Shown: positions 1 through 8,252, numbered from the stretch's first letter. The stretch: 64,000 nt of DNA from an uncultured Acetatifactor sp. (GCA_910586215.1 CAJUGH010000002.1:124001-188000); one strand, 5' to 3'. The notes: generated by a model not told the origin, from the sequence alone. Program-made: numbers and translations.

Positions 1-1
1 A

Positions 2-1075
2 GGATATATGAAGGCTGCCAGCCGGGCCAGGTGCGGGTGGTTGTATGTGGTAAGCCTACTGGGCCTGCTGCTTCTGTGTATCCAGGGCAGTGACGGCGGC
101 CTGGTGTGTGCGGCAGTCTGCCTGGGGGTGGGAATCCTGTGGGGACAGAGAGAGGACCAGGTCCTGGGCAGGACCATGCTGCTGGCAGGAGGCCTGTTTT
201 GCAGCCTGCCGGTATATGGCCGTATGGCCATGGCACTGGGGGAGAAGGCAGTACGGTCCCTGCCTGCGGACAGTGTGGGAATCTCCTGGATCGCCTGGTG
301 GGGGTGGTGGCCTGTGGGGGCTGTGTGTCTGGTGTGGTACGCGGCTTGGAGAAGACTGGGCCGGAACCATCCAGTGCATCCCGCAGGTGACAGGAAAGAA
401 GATCTTGCCAGGGTTGTCTGGCATCTGCTGAGGAGACTGCCCCTTCTGGCAGTCTGCTGCGGCGTTATGGCCTTGCTTCTGGTATATGCACTGCCTTTGG
501 TGACACATTATGCTGCAGGTGTCCAGACAGGATCCGGGAAGGGATCTGCCATGGATGTCCATTGGGGCAGTGGCCGGGGAGGACTGTGGAAGGCGGCTGT
601 CCAGGGCTTTCTAAAGGGAGACTGGAAGCAGAAGGCGCTGGGGGCAGGCCCTGACTGTTTTGCAGATTATATCTATGGGGAACTTGGGGCCGGGGAGTGG
701 CTCGGCACAGAGGGACGTTTTGCAGGGGCAGTCTATGCCAATGCCCACAACCAATGGCTGAATCACCTGGTGAACACAGGATTGCTGGGACTGGGCAGCG
801 CCCTGGCCGTCTATGGGGCCGCCGCCAGGAGATACCGCAGGTATCTGCCGGTGGTGCTGGCCCTGGCCATGTATGGGATCCATTCCCTGGTGAGTTTCCA
901 GCAGGTACTGAGTACCCCCTTATTTTTCCTGATGCTTGGCATGGGAGAGAGCTATGGGAGAAGGATGTGCGGCAAAGCTGTGGAGGGTGAAGGGCAGCAA
1001 CATATGCACATAAAACACCAAATGCAGGCGTTTTGGCACAGGTTGTCTCGGGTTTGTCACGCCGGGGACGCGTGA
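2..1075 (+). CDS. O-antigen ligase-like (Wzy_C) membrane protein, 5' partial
   Basis: The frame is open to the left edge, so the gene is probably cut there; a Met codon at 8 is not preceded by a well-spaced ribosome binding site. Several hydrophobic segments are visible. The Wzy_C signature is present: GSGRGGLWKAAVQGFLKG, then GAGPDCFADYIYGE, then ANAHNQWLNHLVNTGLLGLG. Family members join or ligate polysaccharide units at the outer face of the membrane and usually have 10-12 membrane spans; only the second half is seen. The last ~27 codons (from about 994) are not family sequence: they are read from an inverted copy of the interspersed repeat described at 994-1109, so the native C-terminus was probably replaced. 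Family call fairly sure, substrate unknown. Confidence 0.7.
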   Translation, partial: GYMKAASRARCGWLYVVSLLGLLLLCIQGSDGGLVCAAVCLGVGILWGQREDQVLGRTMLLAGGLFCSLPVYGRMAMALGEKAVRSLPADSVGISWIAWWGWWPVGAVCLVWYAAWRRLGRNHPVHPAGDRKEDLARVVWHLLRRLPLLAVCCGVMALLLVYALPLVTHYAAGVQTGSGKGSAMDVHWGSGRGGLWKAAVQGFLKGDWKQKALGAGPDCFADYIYGELGAGEWLGTEGRFAGAVYANAHNQWLNHLVNTGLLGLGSALAVYGAAARRYRRYLPVVLALAMYGIHSLVSFQQVLSTPLFFLMLGMGESYGRRMCGKAVEGEGQQHMHIKHQMQAFWHRLSRVCHAGDA

Positions 1076-1109
1076 AAACACCTCGCGGTGGCACCTGTGA
1101 ACAGTAGCG
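994..1109 (-). repeat. Interspersed repeat, copy A (inverted, one end missing)
   Basis: Read on the minus strand this matches the copies at 24430, 25837 and 38656. It has GCTACTGTTCAC in place of the GTTACTGTTCAC terminus, then the shared CCGCGAGGTGTTTTCA and GTGACAAACCCGAGAC blocks and a block like GCATTTGGTGTTTTATGTGC. The far terminus (GAACGGAGTGAACAGTAAC in other copies) is absent; sequence similarity stops at about 994. It overlaps the 3' end of the O-antigen-ligase-like gene and supplies its stop codon. Confidence 0.8.
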
Positions 1110-1134
1110 CCATGAGGAAATCATGGAAAACAGG

Positions 1135-1163
1135 TTGGAAAAATAGTTTTTGTGTGGTACACT
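1135..1163 (+). promoter_or_regulatory. Sigma-A promoter for prmA-rsmE
   Basis: TTGGAA (1135-1140), a 17-bp spacer, and TACACT (1158-1163), with TGG directly before the -10 giving an extended -10. It lies just past repeat copy A and about 60 bp before the prmA start. Confidence 0.65.
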
Positions 1164-1225
1164 GGTAAAACAATTTCCGGAAAGGATGAGAGACTTTTCC
1201 TTGAAGCGGGCAGGAGGATGTAACC

Positions 1226-2224
1226 ATGAAGTGGGTGAGATTTCGGATCAAGACAGTGACGGAGGCAGAGGACATCATTATCAGTACCCTGTATGACATT
1301 GGGCTGGAAGGTGCCCAGATCGAGGACAAGGTGCCGCTGACAGCCCTGGAAAAGGAGCAGATGTTCGTGGATATCCTGCCGGAGGGGCAGGAGGATGACG
1401 GGATTGCGTACTTGAGCTTTTTCGTGGAGAAGAAGGAGGACGGAAGTCTGGAAGTACAGGGGCAGTCCACGGATAAGGAACAGGTGGTGGAGGCTGTCAG
1501 GAAGGAACTGGAGGATCTGCGTCTTTTCTGTGAGATCGGTGAGGGAAGCATCACAGTGGATGAGACCGAGGATATTGACTGGATCAACAATTGGAAACAG
1601 TATTTCCACCAGTTTTATATTGATGACATTCTGGTGATTCCTTCCTGGGAGGATGTGAAGGTGGAGGACCGGGAGAAACTGGTGCTGCACATTGACCCGG
1701 GCACAGCCTTTGGCACAGGCATGCATGAGACCACCCAGCTCTGTATCAGACAGCTTCGGAAATACATCACGTCCGATACCAGGCTGCTGGATGTGGGCAC
1801 GGGAAGCGGGATCCTGGGCATCCTGTCCCTGATGTTCGGCGCAAGACATGTGGTGGGCACGGACCTGGATATCTGTGCGGTGGAAGCGGTGGCACAGAAC
1901 TGTGAAGCCAATGGCATCGTCCAGGGACAGTTTGACCTGCTGATCGGCAATATTATCACGGAGAAAGAGATACAGGACCAGGTAGGGTATGGCTGCTATG
2001 ACATTGTGGTGGCCAATATCCTGGCAGATGTGCTGGTACCGCTGACCCCTGTAATTGTCGGGCAGCTGAAGGAAGGCGGCATCTATATTACATCCGGGAT
2101 CATTGATGACAAGGAGGACACAGTGGTGAAGGCTGTGGAGGCGGCAGGGCTTACCGTGCTGGAAGTGACTCACCAGGGGGAGTGGGTGAGCGTTACGGCC
2201 AGGGTTGAGAGTCATTGCTCCTAA
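1226..2224 (+). CDS. prmA: Ribosomal protein L11 methyltransferase PrmA
   Basis: S-adenosylmethionine-dependent enzyme that methylates lysines of ribosomal protein L11. The SAM-binding motif LDVGTGSGILGILSL is near residue 190, followed by the acidic strand end GTDLD and the family motif VVANILADVLVPL near 270. At 332 aa it is longer than the E. coli protein (~293 aa), with the extra length in the N-terminal substrate-recognition domain and around residues 235-265. The start is set by GGAGG about 8 nt upstream of ATG. It is followed after 26 nt by rsmE, a common pairing (prmA-rsmE) in Firmicutes, and both modify the ribosome. Confidence 0.93.
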   Translation: MKWVRFRIKTVTEAEDIIISTLYDIGLEGAQIEDKVPLTALEKEQMFVDILPEGQEDDGIAYLSFFVEKKEDGSLEVQGQSTDKEQVVEAVRKELEDLRLFCEIGEGSITVDETEDIDWINNWKQYFHQFYIDDILVIPSWEDVKVEDREKLVLHIDPGTAFGTGMHETTQLCIRQLRKYITSDTRLLDVGTGSGILGILSLMFGARHVVGTDLDICAVEAVAQNCEANGIVQGQFDLLIGNIITEKEIQDQVGYGCYDIVVANILADVLVPLTPVIVGQLKEGGIYITSGIIDDKEDTVVKAVEAAGLTVLEVTHQGEWVSVTARVESHCS

Positions 2225-2250
2225 CAGGGGTGTGAAAAGGGAGAAGATAC

Positions 2251-3003
2251 ATGCATCAGTTTTTTGTAGAGCCTGTGCAGATCCATTTGAATGACAGACG
2301 TGTCATTATCCTGGGGGAGGATGTGAACCATATTCGGAATGTGCTTCGCATGAAGCCGGGGGAGGAGCTGAATGTGAGCAACGGGAAGGATGGCAGGGAA
2401 TACCGCTGTGCCATCCTGGCCCTGGAAGATGACCAGGTCTTATGCGAACTGCGTTTTGTGAAGGAGGCCCAGGTGGAACTGCCATCCCGGATCCATCTGT
2501 TCCAGGGGCTGCCAAAAGGGGATAAGATGGAATGGATCATCCAGAAATGCGTGGAACTTGGGGTATACCAGATCATTCCTGTGGCCATGAAGCGCTGTGT
2601 GGTGAAACTGGATGGGAAGAAGGCCCAGGCCAAGGTGGCCAGGTGGCAGGGGATTGCCCAGGCAGCAGCCAAACAGAGTAAAAGGGGTGTCGTGCCTGAG
2701 GTGACAGAGGTGGTAGATTTTACCAGGGCCATGGAGATGGCAGCTGACATGGATGTCAGGCTTCTTCCCTATGAACTGGCGGAAGATATGGGGCAGACCC
2801 GGCAGGCCATAGAGAGGCTGGTGCCGGGCCAGAGTATCGCTATTTTCATTGGACCGGAGGGTGGATTCGATGAGACGGAGGTGGCCCGGGCGGTGGAGGG
2901 TGGTGCCCTGCCGGTGACCCTGGGCAGGCGGATCCTGCGGACAGAGACGGCAGGGATGACGGTGCTGGCCTGGCTGGTATACCGGCTGGAGGGGATAAAT
3001 TAG
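2251..3003 (+). CDS. rsmE: 16S rRNA (uracil(1498)-N3)-methyltransferase RsmE
   Basis: Methylates U1498 of 16S rRNA in the assembled 30S subunit. The SPOUT-family trefoil-knot SAM site is clear: IGPEGGFDETEV near residue 206 and LGRRILRTETAGM near 230. KGDKMEWIIQKCVELGV near 90 is the usual RsmE block. Length 250 aa is normal. ATG is preceded by an AAGGGAGAAG ribosome site. It is co-transcribed with prmA. Its TAG stop overlaps the first base of the structured element at 3003-3216. Confidence 0.93.
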   Translation: MHQFFVEPVQIHLNDRRVIILGEDVNHIRNVLRMKPGEELNVSNGKDGREYRCAILALEDDQVLCELRFVKEAQVELPSRIHLFQGLPKGDKMEWIIQKCVELGVYQIIPVAMKRCVVKLDGKKAQAKVARWQGIAQAAAKQSKRGVVPEVTEVVDFTRAMEMAADMDVRLLPYELAEDMGQTRQAIERLVPGQSIAIFIGPEGGFDETEVARAVEGGALPVTLGRRILRTETAGMTVLAWLVYRLEGIN

Positions 3004-3216
3004 CTTGCATCGGATTTTTTGACCTTTTGACCCTGGCGTTGGTGTATATGATACCACGGATTGCTGTGCGCAAAGCGCTTCCGCAATCCGTAAACACCTC
3101 AAATCCGCACATTTTTCTGCGAAAAATGGCTGCTTTTCGGTGTTTGGGCGGGTCCCAAGGTCAAAAATCCTTTCGCAAGCAGGCTTGCATCAGATTTTTT
3201 GACCTTTTGACCCTGG
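3003..3216 (+). repeat. Structured element: 34-nt direct repeats plus complementary arm
   Basis: Two copies of a 34-nt sequence (starting GCTTGCATC, ending GACCTTTTGACCCTGG) at 3003-3036 and 3183-3216 differ at one base. Between them, 3150-3180 is an imperfect reverse complement of the same arm (GGTCCCAAGGTCAAAAATCC then TTTCGCAAGC), so it could pair with either copy but not both. The interval also holds a perfect 9-bp stem ACGGATTGC/GCAATCCGT (3056-3091) and a CATTTTTC/GAAAAATG hairpin inside an AAACACC/GGTGTTT stem (about 3091-3145). No coding function is seen; the upstream extension of the desulfurase ORF through here is spurious. Confidence 0.7.
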
Positions 3217-3353
3217 TATCATATAATAAGATAAGAAGATTTTGGCCATCTGTCCTTTGGCATATCTGGTACCTGGAGTCAGCATATCCAGGTAGTGTTT
3301 CTCAGACAGGGACTGCTTTCGGGGCAGGAGGCATGAAGGAGAGAATTGTAGAC

Positions 3354-4523
3354 ATGGAAGTATATCTGGACAATTCGGCTACCACACGGGTATTCCCGGA
3401 AGTGGCAGAATTGATGAGAAAGATCATGTGTGAGGACTATGGGAACCCGTCCAGTCTCCACAGAAAGGGGGTGGAGGCAGAGAACTATCTGCGCTACGCC
3501 CAGGAGACCATGGCGAGGCTGCTGAAAGTCGGGGAAAAGGAAATCTTTTTCACCTCGGGAGGAACGGAATCTGACAACATGGCCTTGATTGGCTGTGCCA
3601 GTGCCAACAACAGGCGGGGGCGCCATATCATCACCACCCAGGTGGAACACCCGGCCATCCTACAGACCTGCAAATATCTGGAGGCACAGGGATATGGTAT
3701 TACCTATCTGCCAGTCAATGCATACGGGCAGATTTCCCTGGATGACCTGCAGAGGGCCATTGGCCCGGATACCATTCTGGTGTCCATCATGCACACCAAC
3801 AATGAAGTGGGTTCCCTGCAGCCCATCGGGGAGGCGGGTGCCTTGATCAAACGGATGAATCCGGGCACTATGTTCCATGTGGACGCCGTACAGGGATTTG
3901 GCAAGACGAAAATCTACCCGAAGAAAATGGGGATCGATATGATGAGCATAAGCGGTCACAAGATTCATGGGCCAAAGGGAATCGGTGTCCTGTATGTGGG
4001 GGAGAAGGTAAAGCTCCATCCCCTGCTCCATGGGGGCGGACAGCAGAAGAACTTGCGCTCCGGCACAGACAATGTGCCTGGTGCCGCAGGTATGGCCCGG
4101 GCCGCCGAACTGCTCTACCAGCATTATGAGGGAGACAGGGAAAGGCTCTATAAGTGTAAGAAGCGGTTTATGGACGGCATCCGGAAGATGGAAGGCACCC
4201 AGATCAACGGCCTGCTTCCAGGGAGACCGGACGGAGAAGGAACTGCCAGCCATATTGTCAGTGTGTCCGTAGCGGGGGTACGCAGCGAGGTGATGCTCCA
4301 TGCCCTGGAAGAGGAAGGCATCTATGTGTCCGCGGGAAGTGCCTGTGCGGCCAGGAAGCCCCAGCCCTCTGCCACCCTGAAGGCTATGGGACTGGACGGC
4401 ACCCTCCTTGGTTCTACCATCCGTTTTAGCTTCTCTGTCTATACGACAACAGAAGAAATAGACTATACATTGCGGGTAATGTATGATAAAATTCCTATAC
4501 TGCGTAGGTACACACGGAGGTAA
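3354..4523 (+). CDS. Cysteine desulfurase (NifS/IscS type), ThiI partner
   Basis: PLP enzyme that removes sulfur from cysteine as an enzyme-bound persulfide. Visible motifs: N-terminal VYLDNSATT; TSGGTESDNMALIG (PLP phosphate binding); HVDAVQGFGK (PLP Asp); SGHKIHGPKGIG with the Schiff-base Lys; and SAGSACAARKPQ with the catalytic Cys. Length 389 aa is normal. The open frame runs back to 3027 through the repeat element, but ATG 3354 matches family starts and has AAGGAG 12 nt upstream. ATG 3333 has AGGAGG too close to use. thiI follows, as with nifZ-thiI in Bacillus, so its likely job is to supply sulfur for tRNA 4-thiouridine. Confidence 0.92.
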   Translation: MEVYLDNSATTRVFPEVAELMRKIMCEDYGNPSSLHRKGVEAENYLRYAQETMARLLKVGEKEIFFTSGGTESDNMALIGCASANNRRGRHIITTQVEHPAILQTCKYLEAQGYGITYLPVNAYGQISLDDLQRAIGPDTILVSIMHTNNEVGSLQPIGEAGALIKRMNPGTMFHVDAVQGFGKTKIYPKKMGIDMMSISGHKIHGPKGIGVLYVGEKVKLHPLLHGGGQQKNLRSGTDNVPGAAGMARAAELLYQHYEGDRERLYKCKKRFMDGIRKMEGTQINGLLPGRPDGEGTASHIVSVSVAGVRSEVMLHALEEEGIYVSAGSACAARKPQPSATLKAMGLDGTLLGSTIRFSFSVYTTTEEIDYTLRVMYDKIPILRRYTRR

Positions 4524-4582
4524 ACCTCTAGGAGGTTTACCTCCGAGAAGTAAACTTCCGGGGAGTGAACCTCCGGGAAGTG
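4516..4582 (+). repeat. 15-bp palindromic tandem repeat over the desulfurase stop
   Basis: Four units plus a partial unit: GGAGGTAAACCTCTA, GGAGGTTTACCTCCGA, GAAGTAAACTTCCGG, GGAGTGAACCTCCGG, GAAGTG. The first two units form a perfect 13-bp stem (GGAGGTAAACCTC / GAGGTTTACCTCC) with a TAG loop at 4516-4544. The desulfurase TAA stop lies inside this stem. The array ends about 60 bp before thiI and could affect readthrough or mRNA stability between the genes. Confidence 0.8.
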
Positions 4583-4643
4583 CCGCAATTTCCAGGAAAC
4601 GGGAATGAATAGGACATGTAAATGCCCGGAAATAGGAGAAACT

Positions 4644-5822
4644 ATGTTTACAGCTTTTCTGATAAAATATGCTGAGATCGGCATCAAGGGACGTAACAGG
4701 TATCTGTTTGAGGACGCATTGGTCCATCAGATCAAGTTTGCACTGAAGAAATGCGAGGGGGATTTCCAGATCCACAAGTCCCAGGGGCGGATCTATGTAG
4801 AGACACAGGGAGACTTCGATTTTGAAGAGACAGTAGAGCATTTGCAGCATGTGTTTGGCATCTCGGGTATCTGTCCTGTGGTGTATGTGGAGGATGAGGG
4901 ATTTGAGAAACTATGTGACAGGGTAATCCGCTATGTGGCAGAGGTATACCCCGACAGGAACAGGACTTTTAAGGTGCATGCGCGCCGGGCCAGGAAGGAT
5001 TATCCCAAAGAGTCCATGGAGATCAACGCAGACCTGGGGGAGGTCATCCTTAAGGCTTACCCCGAGATGCGGGTGGATGTCCATGAGCCGGATATTCTGC
5101 TGAATGTGGAGATCCGGGAGAAGATCTATATTTATTCCGAGACCATTCCCGGTCCCGGGGGAATGCCCGTGGGCACAGGCGGCAAGGCCATGCTGCTTCT
5201 GTCCGGGGGCATAGACTCCCCGGTGGCTGGGTACATGATTGCAAAGCGTGGGGTGAAAATAGATGCAGTGTATTTCCATGCCCCGCCCTATACCAGTGAC
5301 CGGGCCAGACAGAAGGTGGTGGACCTGGCCAGGATCGTGTCCAGGTATACTGGTCCAATCTACCTCCATGTGATCAATTTTACGGATATCCAGCTTTATA
5401 TCTATGAGAAATGTCCCCATGAGGAACTGACCATCATCATGCGCCGGTATATGATGCGGATCGCAGAGCATATTGCGAAGGAGACAGGCTGTCTGGGGCT
5501 GATCACAGGGGAGAGCATTGGCCAGGTGGCCTCCCAGACCATGAATTCCCTGATTGCCACCAATGAGGTCTGCGAACTGCCGGTGTACCGGCCTCTGATC
5601 GGATTTGACAAACAGGAGATTGTGGAGGTATCGGAGAAGATCGGAACCTTTGAGACTTCCATCCAGCCTTTTGAGGACTGCTGTACCATCTTCGTGGCAA
5701 AGCATCCTGTTACAAAGCCCAACGTGAATATCATCCGGCGACACGAACACAATCTGGATGAAAAAATAGAGGAACTGGTGAGAACGGCCCTGGAGACGGA
5801 TGAACTGATCATTGTGGATTAG
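4644..5822 (+). CDS. thiI: tRNA 4-thiouridine synthase ThiI
   Basis: Adenylates U8 of tRNA and transfers sulfur to make s4U; in many bacteria it also serves thiamine synthesis. The order is an N-terminal ferredoxin-like part (LIKYAEIGIKGRNRYLFED), THUMP domain (to about residue 165), then the PP-loop ATPase with LLSGGIDSPVAGYM near 190 and CPHEELTIIMRRYMMRIAE near 258. There is no C-terminal rhodanese domain, as usual in Gram-positives. ATG 4644 has AGGAG 5-6 nt upstream and fits family starts better than in-frame ATG 4605. Length is 392 aa. The preceding desulfurase is the likely sulfur donor. Confidence 0.93.
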   Translation: MFTAFLIKYAEIGIKGRNRYLFEDALVHQIKFALKKCEGDFQIHKSQGRIYVETQGDFDFEETVEHLQHVFGISGICPVVYVEDEGFEKLCDRVIRYVAEVYPDRNRTFKVHARRARKDYPKESMEINADLGEVILKAYPEMRVDVHEPDILLNVEIREKIYIYSETIPGPGGMPVGTGGKAMLLLSGGIDSPVAGYMIAKRGVKIDAVYFHAPPYTSDRARQKVVDLARIVSRYTGPIYLHVINFTDIQLYIYEKCPHEELTIIMRRYMMRIAEHIAKETGCLGLITGESIGQVASQTMNSLIATNEVCELPVYRPLIGFDKQEIVEVSEKIGTFETSIQPFEDCCTIFVAKHPVTKPNVNIIRRHEHNLDEKIEELVRTALETDELIIVD

Positions 5823-5869
5823 AATGATGCGCACAAACGTTTACTGGAAGTTATTTTCGGAAATTGCCA

Positions 5870-5906
5870 AGAAAAAGGGAATGGGCTTCCCAGAAGCTCC
5901 ATTCCC
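5870..5906 (-). terminator. Terminator of the HPr-like gene
   Basis: Stem GGGAATGG/CCATTCCC at 5877-5906. Read on the minus strand it is followed by TTTTTC, giving a rho-independent terminator just past the minus-strand gene. It also lies 50 nt after thiI, but the T-run is only on the minus side. Confidence 0.65.
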
Positions 5907-5932
5907 CTCCTGCTAAAACAGCCCGGCCATTC

Positions 5933-6163
5933 TTACACCATGTAAGGCTGCAGTACCTCCAACACTTCATCCACACCGTCCTCCGCATGGATATTCAAGT
6001 CAATGGGCTTGGAGAGATCCAGGCTGAAGATCCCCATGATGGATTTGGCATCGATCACATACCTGCCGGATACCAGGTCGAAGTCATAGTCGAATTTCGT
6101 GATATCGTTTACGAATGATTTCACCTTATCGATGGAATTTAATGAAATCTGTACTGTCTTCAT
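5933..6163 (-). CDS. HPr-fold protein lacking the phosphorylatable histidine
   Basis: A 76-aa protein of the PTS HPr fold. The C-terminal half is recognisable: DAKSIMGIFSLDLSKPIDL, matching the regulatory Ser46 region of HPr/Crh, then EDGVDEVLEVLQPYM. The N-terminal active-site loop (GxHxRPA in HPr) is replaced by SIDKVKSFVND, so His15 is missing and it cannot act as a normal phosphocarrier. Like Bacillus Crh it may be a regulatory paralogue phosphorylated on Ser, but that is inference. The ribosome site AAGGAGG is well placed on the minus strand. It is alone on this strand between thiI and mtaB, with its own terminator. A canonical HPr lies at 48555-48818. Confidence 0.8.
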   Translation of the reverse strand: MKTVQISLNSIDKVKSFVNDITKFDYDFDLVSGRYVIDAKSIMGIFSLDLSKPIDLNIHAEDGVDEVLEVLQPYMV

Positions 6164-6267
6164 ATGAAAATTACCTCCTTTATATACCTCGCATCTTCTG
6201 ATTACATATTAATGGCAGAATGGATAAAAGTCAAGGAGAAAACAGTACAAAAAAACCGGGAGAAACT

Positions 6268-7824
6268 ATGAAAAATATAGCATTGCACAACCTTGGCTGT
6301 AAGGTAAATTCTTATGAAACGGAAGTGATGCAGCAAAAGTTACAGGAAAAGGGATATAAGATTGTGCCATTTGATACGGTGGCAGATGTCTATATCGTGA
6401 ATACCTGTACCGTCACCAATATTGCGGACAGGAAGAGCAGGCAGATGCTGCACCGGGCCAGACAGTTGAACCCGGAGGCAGTGGTGGTGGCGGTGGGATG
6501 CTATGTACAGACAGGGCAGAAGGCACTGGAGGAGGATGCCCAGGTGGACCTGGCCATTGGGAACAATCGCAAGAAGGATATTGTGGAGATCCTGGAGGCA
6601 TACCTGGCAGGACATCCGGAGGGGCAGACAGAGGAGAACCCGGGCCAGGCAGGAGGGGAAGGATCCGTGCAGCATCCTGTGACAGAGGTCCATGGCAGGT
6701 CTGCGGAGGAATCTTCGCGTAAGACCCTTGGCGGTAACACAGTTCTCGATATCGGACAGACATATGAATATGAAGAGATGCGCCTATGCAGGACAGCGGA
6801 ACATACCAGGGCCTATATCAAGATCCAGGACGGCTGCAACCAGTTCTGCTCTTATTGTGCCATTCCCCTTGCCAGAGGCAGGGTGCGCAGCCGGAAGGCA
6901 GAAGACATCCTGGAAGAGGTTAGGGGCATGGTGGCAGCAGGATACAGGGAAATTGTGCTCACAGGCATCCATATCAGTTCTTACGGGGTGGAATTTGCCC
7001 CGGAACCATGGCAGCAGGGAATAAGTCAACCCCGATGGAAGGGAAAGCGGCTGGAATATGGCAGCCAGGGACGCCTGATTGACCTGGTGGAAAGGATACA
7101 TGGGATCCCGGGACTTGAGCGGATCCGGCTAAGCTCCATGGAACCTAGGATTATCACCCGGGAAACGGCAGTACGCCTGGCAGCGCTGCCCAAACTCTGC
7201 CCTCACTTCCACCTGTCCCTGCAGAGTGGCAGTGATGCTGTCTTAAAAAGGATGAATAGGCATTACACCACCGGGGAATACTTTAGGAGCGTGGAAATCC
7301 TGCGGCAGATTTTCCAGGATCCGGCCATTACCACGGATGTGATTGTGGGATTCCCAGGGGAGACAGAGGAAGAATTCCGGGAGACAAAAGACTTCCTGGA
7401 AAAGGTCTGCTTTTATGAAATGCACATTTTCAAGTATTCCAGGCGGGCAAAAACGGCGGCGGCATCCATGCCGGGACAGGTGCCGGAACCAGTGAAGGCG
7501 GCCAGGAGCAATGAACTGCTGGAGATGGAGAGACGCCAGTCTGCGGCTTTCCGGGCCAGATACATAGGCAGGCAGGCGGAAGTATTGCTGGAAGAGACCA
7601 AGGAACTGGATGGACGGGGCTATGTGACCGGACATACCAGGGATTATGTGAAAGTGGCAGTCTGGGTGGACAGTCTGGGGGATCCTTGTGGGAATGCAGA
7701 CATGGCAGGCTCCGGGAGTCCTGGACCGGCCAGGGAAGCGCAGTTTTTCCGCAACAGGCTGTGTAACGTGCAGGTAAAAGGATTTCTCACAGATGAAATC
7801 CTGGAAGCAAGCTTTGCGGACTGA
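6268..7824 (+). CDS. mtaB: tRNA t6A37 methylthiotransferase MtaB
   Basis: Radical-SAM enzyme converting t6A37 to ms2t6A37 in tRNAs reading ANN codons. It has the three N-terminal cluster cysteines (LGCKVNSYET, NTCTVTNIADRKSRQ, VGCYVQTG), the radical-SAM motif DGCNQFCSYCAIPLARGRVRSR with CxxxCxxC, and a C-terminal TRAM-like region. At 518 aa it is longer than usual (~430-450). The extra length lies in two low-complexity inserts, at about residues 120-175 (rich in G, E, Q, S) and around 240-270 (after YGVEFAPEPW). ATG 6268 starts the conserved MKNIALHNLGCKVN; the open frame reaches 6220 without a family match. No partner gene is adjacent. Confidence 0.92.
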   Translation: MKNIALHNLGCKVNSYETEVMQQKLQEKGYKIVPFDTVADVYIVNTCTVTNIADRKSRQMLHRARQLNPEAVVVAVGCYVQTGQKALEEDAQVDLAIGNNRKKDIVEILEAYLAGHPEGQTEENPGQAGGEGSVQHPVTEVHGRSAEESSRKTLGGNTVLDIGQTYEYEEMRLCRTAEHTRAYIKIQDGCNQFCSYCAIPLARGRVRSRKAEDILEEVRGMVAAGYREIVLTGIHISSYGVEFAPEPWQQGISQPRWKGKRLEYGSQGRLIDLVERIHGIPGLERIRLSSMEPRIITRETAVRLAALPKLCPHFHLSLQSGSDAVLKRMNRHYTTGEYFRSVEILRQIFQDPAITTDVIVGFPGETEEEFRETKDFLEKVCFYEMHIFKYSRRAKTAAASMPGQVPEPVKAARSNELLEMERRQSAAFRARYIGRQAEVLLEETKELDGRGYVTGHTRDYVKVAVWVDSLGDPCGNADMAGSGSPGPAREAQFFRNRLCNVQVKGFLTDEILEASFAD

Positions 7825-7870
7825 ACAGTAACCGAATCGTCCAGCCAGCAAAAGAAACTGGAACTGCAAC

Positions 7871-7899
7871 TTGAAATTTTCAGATAAATGAGTTATGAT
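7871..7899 (+). promoter_or_regulatory. Sigma-A promoter for ireB-ruvX
   Basis: TTGAAA (7871-7876), 17-bp spacer, TATGAT (7894-7899), about 85 bp before the ireB start, in the gap after mtaB. Confidence 0.6.
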
Positions 7900-7982
7900 A
7901 GAAGATAATTGGGCAATCTGGCGAAATTGTCGGAACAAAACAGGATGACATGGCAGCTGAATGTATGTACGGGAAAATGGGG

Positions 7983-8252
7983 ATGAATATGCAAGATTTA
8001 GGTAATACACAATATTTCAAGGTAGAGACGGAGCCGGAGACAGGGGCAAAGCTTGTTCTGGCTGCGGTATACGAGGCACTGACAGAAAAAGGGTACAATC
8101 CGGTGAATCAGATTGTAGGATATATTATGAGCGGGGATCCCACTTATATCACCAGCCACAAGAATGCACGCAGCATGATCATGAAGGTGGAGAGGGACGA
8201 ACTAGTGGAGGAACTGCTGGCAGAATATATCCATGCGAAGAACTGGAAGTAG
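7983..8252 (+). CDS. ireB: IreB-family regulatory phosphoprotein (DUF965)
   Basis: Small cytosolic protein that in Enterococcus is phosphorylated by the Ser/Thr kinase IreK and restrains cephalosporin resistance. LGNTQYFKVE is the region of the phosphorylated Thr; YEALTEKGYNPVNQIVGYIMSGDPTYITSHKNAR is the family core. From Met 7983 it is 89 aa, the usual size; an in-frame ATG at 7950 would add 11 residues. ruvX follows after 20 nt, the conserved order in Bacilli and Clostridia (yrzL-yrrK). No PASTA kinase is in this window. Confidence 0.9.
   Translation: MNMQDLGNTQYFKVETEPETGAKLVLAAVYEALTEKGYNPVNQIVGYIMSGDPTYITSHKNARSMIMKVERDELVEELLAEYIHAKNWK

Noticed and set aside
1121..2215. 364-codon minus-strand open frame opposite prmA
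   Set aside because: Shadow of prmA; composition is His- and Leu-rich as expected for antisense reading.
3027..3353. N-terminal extension of the desulfurase
   Set aside because: It reads through the structured repeat element and has no family similarity; ATG 3354 has a proper ribosome site.
4463..4687. Minus-strand ORF with pentapeptide-like repeats (PEVHS, PEVYF, SEVNL)
   Set aside because: The repetition is just the translation of the 15-bp tandem DNA repeat; no start signal.
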